From Terriglobales bacterium (lineage in GTDB: Bacteria; Acidobacteriota; Terriglobia; Terriglobales; Gp1-AA117): a stretch of 5,746 nt of DNA. The notes beneath the pieces were generated by a model. That model worked only from the letters and a program-made list of their open reading frames with translations, did no database searches and was not told the origin of the DNA. The stretch lies in contig JASLFF010000297.1 of NCBI GenBank assembly GCA_030150795.1, forward strand, positions 1-5,746. The letters run 5' to 3'. The number at the start of each line of letters is the position of its first letter. Position 1 is the first letter of the stretch. Below, piece after piece: positions 1-4,452 of the stretch. The translations under genes were made by a program, and so were the position numbers.

Positions 1-1163
1 CGGGCGTTGGTGCGGAAGCTGGTTGTCTCCACAGTGGCGTGCAGGTTTGTTTCTATGCCCTTCCGGGCCCGCGCCAGCACTGCATGATTTTCATTTTTAA
101 GCGCCAGCGGGCTGCCATCTTCAAATAGGGCTCGCGCCAAGTTCTTTTCATCTGCGGAGAGATTGCTCTCCTTGTCCGTAGCGTTCTTTCTGCGCACCAG
201 CTTGTAGGTCTTGGATTCGTCCTGCTCAATCGTGAGATAGCCCTTGGCTGCCAGGCCCATAATTGCAGCGGTAAACGCTTTTTCGTCAAAGCCCATGCGC
301 TTCAGAAAGCGCATGGCCGCAGGTGACATATTGTCCGGTGGCTCGTAAAGCGGGACAATCGTGCCGTGCGCGGGATCTTTGCCCACCATGCCCCAGATCA
401 TCACGTAATAGAGAAGCACCACGATCCAGCTGGCGAGTCCAACGATGATTGGCTTGTTATCGGCAATGAACCAAGCGCGCTTCTGTTCCGCCGTCGGCTG
501 GGCGATCAAGCCTTTAGGCCAGGTCACCACGATGGAAAGCCCCTGCTGTGGCGCAAGGGTTTCGGCCCGAAATGTCGGATTGCTGCCTTCATCGCGCTTT
601 GCCTTATATGCATGGCCTTTTTCACCTTCATAACCGGTATAGCCGCCGAGGTTGGTTACCAGATTGCGCACGTTTGGCGGCAGCAAGACAGTCGCGGTGG
701 CGGCGTCAATGGGAAACTTCCAGGCGTTGCCGGTAACGTTCCAGTAGAGTTCATCATGATCGCGGAAAAAACCAAGTTCGCGATTGACGCGATAAGCAAA
801 CTGGTAGGAGTGGATGCCGGGCGGCAGATCGTAGCTGGAGCTGCCAAAGTAAATCCGAAGGCCGTTGCTCAAATTCTCTGTGTGGTAGGGCTCCGAGTTA
901 CCATCGCGGCGCACGCTGACGATATCAAAAAGCACGGAGTAGCGATTGCCGACGCGGTCCCTGTATCGTAGAGGGAAATCGCGAAAGATGCCGTGAACAA
1001 TGTCGATGCCCGCCGATTCAACGACAATCGTTTCCACCACCTGCATGCTGCCATTAGGGCTTACGGCAATGTGGGAATCAAACGACGAGATTCGCTCAGT
1101 CTGGGCCGTAGCAGGCATAGCCACCAGCAAGGCCAGGAAACAAGCCGTGAAAAATATCTTCAT
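1..1163 (-). CDS. DUF2207 domain membrane protein, C-terminus cut off by window edge
   Basis: The frame reads 387 codons from an ATG at 1163 to the left edge without a stop, so it is a 3'-partial gene. Residues 1-20 form a signal peptide (MKIFF start, hydrophobic core, ATA cleavage site before Q21). Residues about 24-220 are the extracytoplasmic DUF2207 domain, with the family signature ELYWNVTGNAWKFPI at 138-152. One transmembrane helix spans about 238-260 and is followed by the typical GKDP (261-264) and LYEPPDNMSP (272-281) motifs, then a cytoplasmic, probably winged-helix-like segment (about 282-345). Family members are usually around 550-650 residues and have more membrane helices and a glycine-rich tail, which would lie to the left of this window. 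The family (YciQ-like) has no established biochemical function. No strong Shine-Dalgarno sequence precedes the ATG, but the signal peptide fixes the start. The gene lies 60 bases downstream of the DinB gene on the same strand, so read-through transcription is possible. Assignment to the family is firm; function is unknown. Confidence 0.93.
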   Translation of the reverse strand, partial: MKIFFTACFLALLVAMPATAQTERISSFDSHIAVSPNGSMQVVETIVVESAGIDIVHGIFRDFPLRYRDRVGNRYSVLFDIVSVRRDGNSEPYHTENLSNGLRIYFGSSSYDLPPGIHSYQFAYRVNRELGFFRDHDELYWNVTGNAWKFPIDAATATVLLPPNVRNLVTNLGGYTGYEGEKGHAYKAKRDEGSNPTFRAETLAPQQGLSIVVTWPKGLIAQPTAEQKRAWFIADNKPIIVGLASWIVVLLYYVMIWGMVGKDPAHGTIVPLYEPPDNMSPAAMRFLKRMGFDEKAFTAAIMGLAAKGYLTIEQDESKTYKLVRRKNATDKESNLSADEKNLARALFEDGSPLALKNENHAVLARARKGIETNLHATVETTSFRTNA

Positions 1164-1223
1164 GGAAGTTAGATTGACTATAGCTTTGCTGCCGGCCCGC
1201 AGGAAGAACAAAATTGCGTTAGC

Positions 1224-1721
1224 TCAAAACTCCCGTCCTGGCGCTGCCTGATCTTTGCCCACTCGTCCGGCAACAATTTCCGCGCGATAGTAATTTTCGC
1301 CGCGCATTGGGCATCCGGCCATTCGCCGCAGCATTGCCAGTTGCCCCGTGTGGGTGAGTGCGTCGGCAACCGGCCCCTGAAACAGCTTCTCCGGCAGAGC
1401 AGCGAGCGGAGCATCTGACGCCAGATAGCCGTCAAAGGCCTCCAGGGTTTTGAAAAACCGTTTTACTTCGTCCGTCCACGGCAGAGGCTTGGAATCTTGC
1501 CACGCCTGCTTTCCTTGTGCAATGGAAAGCGCCCAGTCAAAAAGATCGCCCATGTGGGCGAGGATATGCGCGGGCGTACGCCCTTTGTCTCCAGTGCTGA
1601 ACGTGGCGAAGCTTTCCGGCGCATCGCGCAACGTCTTGCCTGCACGGTAGGCCAGCGTTGCCAGGGTATGACGCAGAAGTTCCCGGGTGGAATCATTTGC
1701 TGGCTGAGACGTTGCTGCCAT
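1224..1721 (-). CDS. DinB-family (YfiT/DinB four-helix) protein
   Basis: This 165-residue protein has the length and helix pattern of the DinB/YfiT-like four-helix-bundle superfamily, whose members bind a divalent metal through three histidines and include thiol-dependent S-transferases such as the bacillithiol and mycothiol enzymes. The first signature is HILAHMGDLFDW at 52-63, with H52 and H56. The second is ALTHTGQLAMLRRMAG at 121-136, which corresponds to the usual H-x3-H-x-GQL helix. H124 is kept, but the position four residues before it is D120 rather than His, so the metal site is either altered or uses Asp. There is no signal peptide or membrane segment, so it is probably cytoplasmic. 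The start is well supported by GAGGAG five bases before the ATG. A possible promoter lies at 1766-1792. The substrate cannot be predicted, and the gene is not the E. coli DNA polymerase dinB. Confidence 0.82.
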   Translation of the reverse strand: MAATSQPANDSTRELLRHTLATLAYRAGKTLRDAPESFATFSTGDKGRTPAHILAHMGDLFDWALSIAQGKQAWQDSKPLPWTDEVKRFFKTLEAFDGYLASDAPLAALPEKLFQGPVADALTHTGQLAMLRRMAGCPMRGENYYRAEIVAGRVGKDQAAPGREF

Positions 1722-1726
1722 GGTCG

Positions 1727-1732
1727 CTCCTC
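1727..1732 (-). promoter_or_regulatory. Shine-Dalgarno of the DinB-family gene
   Basis: On the minus strand GAGGAG stands five bases before the ATG at 1721. It is the clearest ribosome binding site in the window and fixes the start of the DinB-family gene. Confidence 0.8.
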
Positions 1733-1765
1733 AAATTGAAATTGAAAGCCAGATCAGGAAGTGAT

Positions 1766-1792
1766 TTTTTATGAATAGATGTCAGAGGTCAA
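1766..1792 (-). promoter_or_regulatory. possible sigma-70 promoter for the DinB-family gene
   Basis: On the minus strand TTGACC (1787-1792) is followed after 15 bases by TAAAAA (1766-1771). The -35 box matches the consensus at five of six positions and the -10 box at four of six, but the spacing is shorter than ideal. AAAAAT, 17 bases from the -35 box, is an alternative -10. A GCGGC-A-GCCGC palindrome (1793-1803) lies directly upstream of the -35 box. This is a prediction by eye only. Confidence 0.35.
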
Positions 1793-1850
1793 GCGGCAGC
1801 CGCAATATTTCTCTTTTTGCTTAAGACTTGCAAGCGGCGGTGAGCAGGAC

Positions 1851-2162
1851 TTACAGAGCGACGGTGAAATCTTCTTCTTCGTCGTTTTCAGGCAGGGCAT
1901 ACAGCGCAACCTTGAATGGCGCCAGAGTAATATCCGGCGCACTGCGGACCAATTCAAAATAAACCGAGTTTTCGCACTTCACGCACTTGGGAAATAGCTG
2001 GTCTCGAAGCAAAGTAACTTCATGCGGCAGGCGATGGTTCCCGTGGTAAACGCGGTAGATACCGCTTTCCAGTATTTTGTCGCCGCAGCGAAATTGCTCC
2101 GTTTTCTTTGCCATATTGGTCTGCGATTTGACTAGGCGCAATTTCCGCTTGCCGGTGCTCAT
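1851..2162 (-). CDS. small conserved-looking protein with a CxxC pair, function unknown
   Basis: From the ATG at 2162 the product has 103 residues. The compact core runs from about residue 25 (RCGDKILESGIYRV) through a GNHRLPHEVTLL segment (about 41-52) to a C-x2-C pair (C60, C63). With C26 and the nearby histidines this could form a small zinc-ribbon-like site; that is inference. The tail (about 93-100) is acidic (ENDEEEDF) and the N-terminus is rich in Lys and Arg. There is no signal peptide or membrane helix. I recall similar short proteins from acidobacterial genomes but cannot name a family. The start is uncertain: no candidate has a good Shine-Dalgarno sequence. The ATG at 2114, giving 87 residues beginning MAKKTEQF, better fits the apparent conserved core, and a TTG at 2180 is also open. 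The stop lies 129 bases upstream of the DinB-family start codon. Confidence 0.68.
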   Translation of the reverse strand: MSTGKRKLRLVKSQTNMAKKTEQFRCGDKILESGIYRVYHGNHRLPHEVTLLRDQLFPKCVKCENSVYFELVRSAPDITLAPFKVALYALPENDEEEDFTVAL

Positions 2163-2180
2163 GAACGGGACCCGAACCAA

Positions 2181-2360
2181 CCGGGGATTGGATGCTGCTG
2201 GGTGCTCGTTAAGTTGTGTAAATAGATGCAGTTTTTTGCACGTTCAAAAATGAGGCTTACCAACTTGCCTGTTTTCAATCAGTTACTCTGGATACAACTA
2301 TTCAGCTCTCATGCCTCATCAAAAATTCCGAAATGACTTGATGAAGGAGCCAGAAATTAG
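2181..2360. other. divergent intergenic region
   Basis: These 180 bases separate the minus-strand CxxC gene from the plus-strand small gene at 2364, so they must carry outward promoters for both. The stretch is visibly richer in A and T than the flanking genes, as expected for a regulatory region. It contains a weak minus-strand promoter candidate and an inverted repeat, TCATCAA (2316-2322) with TTGATGA (2338-2344). I see no further gene or RNA in it. Confidence 0.5.
2219..2247 (-). promoter_or_regulatory. weak promoter candidate for the small CxxC gene
   Basis: On the minus strand TTGAAC (2242-2247) and TATTTA (2219-2224) are separated by 17 bases. The spacing is ideal and the -35 box matches at four of six positions, but the -10 box is poor. 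Transcription would begin near 2212, about 50 bases before the ATG at 2162. Confidence 0.28.
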
Positions 2361-2363
2361 TTG

Positions 2364-2636
2364 ATGAACGAACCAAAGAATGAAACACCGAACGTCCCCG
2401 TTCAAGCTGCTCATGGCCCCGCAGCCAAAGCGCAAAAAGTACGTAGTTCTCGCTATGAATGGGAAAGCAAGAGCAACAATGACAATGAAAAGGCCGCCGG
2501 CGCATGCGGCGCGTCGCGCAGATCGCTTCTCGCATCGGCCAGAGCGATGCTGAAAAATCTCTTTTCAGGAAACCGCGGAACGCGCAATCGCAGCTTCTTT
2601 GACAATGACGATGATGCCAGCCCCAGCGCGGCCTGA
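2364..2636 (+). CDS. small hydrophilic hypothetical protein
   Basis: From the ATG at 2364 the product has 90 residues, starting MNEPKNETPN. It is very hydrophilic and low in complexity, with Asn, Ser, Ala, Lys and Arg dominating. A central stretch (about 53-68, RSLLASARAMLKNLFS) could form a short amphipathic basic helix, and the acidic end reads FFDNDDDASPSAA. There are no known motifs, signal peptide or membrane helix. AAGGAG at 2344-2349 is a good ribosome binding sequence but lies 14 bases before this ATG; a TTG at 2361 immediately in front would be 11 bases away and is a plausible alternative start. It reads more like a protein than the opposite-strand frame over the same region. The stop lies only 4 bases from that of the converging LprI-like gene. 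Real but orphan-like coding sequence is my best reading, with moderate confidence. Confidence 0.55.
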   Translation: MNEPKNETPNVPVQAAHGPAAKAQKVRSSRYEWESKSNNDNEKAAGACGASRRSLLASARAMLKNLFSGNRGTRNRSFFDNDDDASPSAA

Positions 2637-2640
2637 GCGC

Positions 2641-3633
2641 CTAGTGTAAAAACCTGTTCAGCATCACCGTGCGATCAATATCCAGCCAGGCTTTCCAGCT
2701 ATGTTCGGAAACGCCTGGATATTTTTGCCTGCCAAAGGAGATCCACCCGCTGCAATAACGGCGCCACTCGTCCTCGCTCTTCTGGACACTTTGCCGCGTC
2801 ACGGTTCCCCATTGGGTAACGTTGCCTGTTTGTGTGCGCTGGTAAGTAGCGTTCTCGTCGGCTTCAGCGCGCTGAAATTCTTCGGCTGAATACTTCGGCA
2901 GCTCGCCGCGTTCAAATGCTTGCAGTGAAGAGAGCAGATTGTTTTTGAAGAATATCTCTTCCTGAATTTCAAACGTTCCTGTTAGGTCCACGCCGTTCTT
3001 CGCCTGGATTTCGTAGAACCTGTACGCTTCGTCCATGAATGTATGGAAGGCCTTCTTCTCCTCTGGCTTCCATCCCGCAATGAGATCGTTAAATTTCTGG
3101 TCGCGCTCAATCTTGTCAAAGCGTTCGCTCAGGATCGCGCATTGCTCATACATTTCCCGGCCGCTGCTGTGGTCGCACACGCTAAAGTTGTTGCCGGCCC
3201 AATTTTGTTTCTTCAGCCGATCAAGTTGATAAACGCGGCCCGCGTCATCTCCAGGCCCTCCGCCGAGCGAGCAAGCGAGTTTCGTAGCGACGTCAAAGTT
3301 GCGCGTCGCGCCATTGCCATTCGCGTAGATCATCATAAGGATGGCTTTTCCGCCAATCAGCGTCTTGTCGTTTCGATCGATCTCAGCGTAGGCGCATTTC
3401 CGCGCCTTTACGGGATCGGCGGTCTGGCCAAAACCGAAATAGAGATCGGCTGAGACGCACTTTGCCAATGACTTTTCTTCCGTCGGAGTAGGACGATCAG
3501 CCGCGGGAAGCTCAACATCTTTGACCGCGGCGCACATCTTTAAGGCGCCGGGATCGCTGATGGTGCTTTGAGAAAACGCTGGACAAAAACCGGCCAGCAG
3601 GAAAATTGAAAGGAGGGAAATGGATGAACGCAT
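2641..3633 (-). CDS. secreted Sel1/LprI-like (DUF1311-type) protein
   Basis: The 330-residue product starts with a signal peptide (1-21, hydrophobic LLSIFLLAGF core, cleavage likely after AFS at 19-21), so it is exported, probably to the periplasm. Residues about 59-125 resemble one Sel1-like unit (LMMIYANGNGATRNFDVATKLAC, about 99-121). Residues about 216-325 resemble the LprI / DUF1311 domain: VDLTGT (215-220), the ADENATYQR segment (258-266, in place of the usual ADxxLNxxYxx), and a C-terminal block W290...Y293...F300, YPG (305-307), AWLDIDRT (315-322). MliC/LprI-type proteins inhibit lysozyme, but longer family members of this architecture are uncharacterised, so inhibitor activity is only a possibility. 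The mature chain has seven cysteines (34, 59, 80, 121, 153, 165, 294), which suggests disulphides. The start is fixed by an in-frame TAA directly before the ATG, although no Shine-Dalgarno sequence is visible. Family resemblance is from memory, not from a search. Confidence 0.85.
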   Translation of the reverse strand: MRSSISLLSIFLLAGFCPAFSQSTISDPGALKMCAAVKDVELPAADRPTPTEEKSLAKCVSADLYFGFGQTADPVKARKCAYAEIDRNDKTLIGGKAILMMIYANGNGATRNFDVATKLACSLGGGPGDDAGRVYQLDRLKKQNWAGNNFSVCDHSSGREMYEQCAILSERFDKIERDQKFNDLIAGWKPEEKKAFHTFMDEAYRFYEIQAKNGVDLTGTFEIQEEIFFKNNLLSSLQAFERGELPKYSAEEFQRAEADENATYQRTQTGNVTQWGTVTRQSVQKSEDEWRRYCSGWISFGRQKYPGVSEHSWKAWLDIDRTVMLNRFLH

Positions 3634-3704
3634 TTAGAGACTATTGTGCTTTATTCGTGTTGCGGAGAGCAATCACGACTTCAACATTCTCAATAGTATG
3701 AAAA

Positions 3705-3739
3705 ACCTTTGAAACACAAAGGAACAGAGGACACGGAGG
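3705..3739 (+). repeat. left inverted repeat (IRL)
   Basis: This copy begins ACCTTTGAAACACA and continues as purine-rich AGGAACAGAGGACAC to GGAGG. It matches the reverse complement of 4329-4363 at 31 of 35 positions with no gap. The four differences (at 3719, 3727, 3733 and 3735) are all A/G transitions. Confidence 0.85.
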
Positions 3740-3751
3740 AGTGAAAAGGAT

Positions 3752-3779
3752 TTGAAAACCAAATAGCAGAGATTGTAAT
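3752..3779 (+). promoter_or_regulatory. sigma-70-like promoter for the GxxExxY gene
   Basis: TTGAAA (3752-3757) and TGTAAT (3774-3779) are separated by 16 bases, and each box matches the consensus at five of six positions. It lies inside the unit, 12 bases after the left repeat, so the gene would carry its own promoter. Transcription would start near 3786, leaving a leader of about 120 bases. Confidence 0.45.
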
Positions 3780-3888
3780 CCCGCCGTAAATCAGCAAGGA
3801 ACGATGTCATAAAGCGCATCCTTGAGGCTTCAGGCCGGTCGCCTTGCAAAATTCATAGGCGTTAGAGTAAAACCTCTGCAATTGAGAA

Positions 3889-3904
3889 GAACAGAGCGCA
3901 GAGA
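3889..3904 (+). repeat. shortened third copy of the repeat core at the start codon
   Basis: GAACAGAGCGCAGAGA repeats the core of the terminal repeats (GAACAGAGGAC...GAGG) in the same orientation as the left copy but lacks two bases. It ends immediately before the ATG of the GxxExxY gene, so it also supplies whatever weak ribosome binding site (GAG at 3901-3903) the gene has. GCAGAG at 3898-3903 can also pair with CTCTGC at 3874-3879. Confidence 0.6.
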
Positions 3905-4324
3905 ATGGAATTGAATGAAATATCCGGTCGGATCATTGCGGCCGCTCTTAAAGTACATACTGCCATTGGCCCCGGCGTTTTGGAGAGCGTGTACCAGACT
4001 TGCTTACTTCATGAGCTAAAGAAAGCAGGGCTTGCGGTTCAGGCCCAAGCGGCTCTTCCGGTTGTTTACGATGGCCTGCATTTGGATTCAGGCTATCGAA
4101 TTGATCTTCTGGTGGAAAATACTGTTATCGTCGAACTTAAGTGCGTGGAGGCCCTGCTCCCGATTCATAAAGCCCAGCTACTTACCTATCTGCGGCTAGC
4201 GAATAAACCTCTGGGATTGCTTCTGAACTTTAATGTTGTCCATTTACGCGAGGGAATCAAGCGCGTACTAAACAACAAGTATCGGAAGGCGATTGCAGCA
4301 GCGCAAGGTGACAATTCGGGCTAA
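3905..4324 (+). CDS. GxxExxY protein (PD-(D/E)XK nuclease superfamily fold)
   Basis: The 139-residue protein matches the GxxExxY family (TIGR04256; PDDEXK_3-type fold) in full length. The naming motif is GVLESVY at 24-30 (G24, E27, Y30). The PD-(D/E)XK-like core follows: Asp67 in YRIDLLV, and Glu77 and Lys79 in VELK (76-79), then an AQLLTYLRL helix (90-98, with Q91) and the typical ending LLLNFNVVHLREGIKR (105-120). All residues expected for metal-dependent nuclease catalysis are present, so the gene looks intact. No biochemical role is established for the family; some annotations call it an iron-hydroxamate transport protein, without support from the sequence. The ATG is the normal family start (MELNEISGRI). 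The gene stands alone between inverted repeats and its stop is just before the right one. It is probably cytoplasmic: no signal peptide or membrane helix is seen. Confidence 0.93.
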   Translation: MELNEISGRIIAAALKVHTAIGPGVLESVYQTCLLHELKKAGLAVQAQAALPVVYDGLHLDSGYRIDLLVENTVIVELKCVEALLPIHKAQLLTYLRLANKPLGLLLNFNVVHLREGIKRVLNNKYRKAIAAAQGDNSG

Positions 4325-4328
4325 AATC

Positions 4329-4363
4329 CCTCTGCGTCCTTTGTTCCTCTGTGTTTCAAAGGT
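4329..4363 (-). repeat. right inverted repeat (IRR)
   Basis: Read on the minus strand, this copy begins ACCTTTGAAACACA and ends GCAGAGG. It mirrors 3705-3739 at 31 of 35 positions. It starts 4 bases after the stop codon of the GxxExxY gene and ends 89 bases before the TTG of the metallopeptidase gene. A transcript covering both copies could pair them into a long stem. Confidence 0.85.
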
Positions 4364-4378
4364 GTTGAATCAGGTCGC

Positions 4379-4392
4379 GCACCCCATCCGGG
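4379..4392 (+). other. small hairpin, ACCCC-ATCC-GGGGT
   Basis: ACCCC (4381-4385) and GGGGT (4390-4394) are perfectly complementary around a four-base loop, and the surrounding bases add little. No run of T follows, so it is not a convincing terminator. It stands in the gap between the right inverted repeat and the metallopeptidase gene. Confidence 0.25.
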
Positions 4393-4443
4393 GTATGCCG
4401 CTGGTAACTGCTCTGATATTAATGCATGTGCTAATCTTCTCGC

Positions 4444-4447
4444 GGAG
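4444..4447 (+). promoter_or_regulatory. Shine-Dalgarno deciding a TTG start
   Basis: GGAG stands five bases before the TTG at 4453. An in-frame TAA at 4432-4434 closes the frame upstream, and the first ATG in frame is codon 88, well inside the protein. TTG at 4453 is therefore the likely start. Confidence 0.65.
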
Positions 4448-4452
4448 TCTGC

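Larger units (their letters stand above)
3634..3904. other. intergenic region with left inverted repeat and cassette leader
   Basis: These 271 bases separate two divergently transcribed genes. They hold the 5' region of the LprI-like gene (3634-3704), the left 35-bp inverted repeat (3705-3739), a promoter candidate (3752-3779) and a leader of about 120 bases ending in a shortened copy of the repeat core at the GxxExxY start codon. No coding frame of note is seen inside. Confidence 0.6.
3705..4363 (+). mobile_element. putative GxxExxY cassette bounded by 35-bp inverted repeats
   Basis: A 659-bp unit begins and ends with inverted repeats (3705-3739 and 4329-4363) and contains a single gene for a PD-(D/E)XK-fold GxxExxY protein. 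The stop codon lies 4 bases before the right repeat, so the unit is tightly packed. No transposase is present and no target-site duplication is visible next to the repeats. I recall similar purine-rich CACAGAGGA-type repeats beside GxxExxY genes in other bacteria with large genomes, which suggests a dispersed unit moved by itself or in trans. The boundaries are set by where the two copies stop matching; mobility is an inference. Confidence 0.5.

Noticed and set aside
366..971. 201-codon open frame on the plus strand
   Set aside because: It lies entirely antisense to the DUF2207 gene, whose translation has a signal peptide and clear family motifs. The plus-strand product has no recognisable fold and arises from GC-biased third positions of the true gene.
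1803..1835. Terminator after the small CxxC gene
   Set aside because: On the minus strand the GCTTGCAAGTCTTAAGC segment gives only a 4-bp stem and is followed by A residues instead of T.
2302..2535. 77-codon minus-strand frame opposite the small hydrophilic gene
   Set aside because: The product is rich in Arg, His and Cys with no motif, and it overlaps the intergenic region. The plus-strand reading has a nearby AAGGAG and a more protein-like composition.
3043..3453. 136-codon open frame on the plus strand
   Set aside because: It is antisense to the LprI-like gene, which has a signal peptide and family-like motifs. No ribosome binding site or motif supports it.
3571..3603. Lipoprotein signal in the LprI-like protein (LAGFC at residues 13-17)
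   Set aside because: The residue just before the Cys is Phe, where a lipobox needs Gly, Ala or Ser. The site fits ordinary signal peptidase I cleavage after AFS better.
3844..3871. Second promoter (TTGCAA ... GTAAAA) close to the GxxExxY gene
   Set aside because: The -10 box is poor, and the TTGAAA/TGTAAT pair at 3752-3779 is a clearly better match.
3705..4363. CRISPR array or toxin-antitoxin locus
   Set aside because: There are only two full repeat copies, in opposite orientation around a gene, with no regular spacers. The gene stands alone without a partner antitoxin.
3685..4385. Target-site duplication flanking the inverted repeats
   Set aside because: Comparing the bases just outside 3705 and 4363 shows no matching direct repeat of two or more clear bases, so transposition by a classical transposase is not supported here.
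4379..4394. Rho-independent terminator after the GxxExxY gene
   Set aside because: The ACCCC/GGGGT stem is only 5 bp and is followed by ATGCCG, not by T residues.
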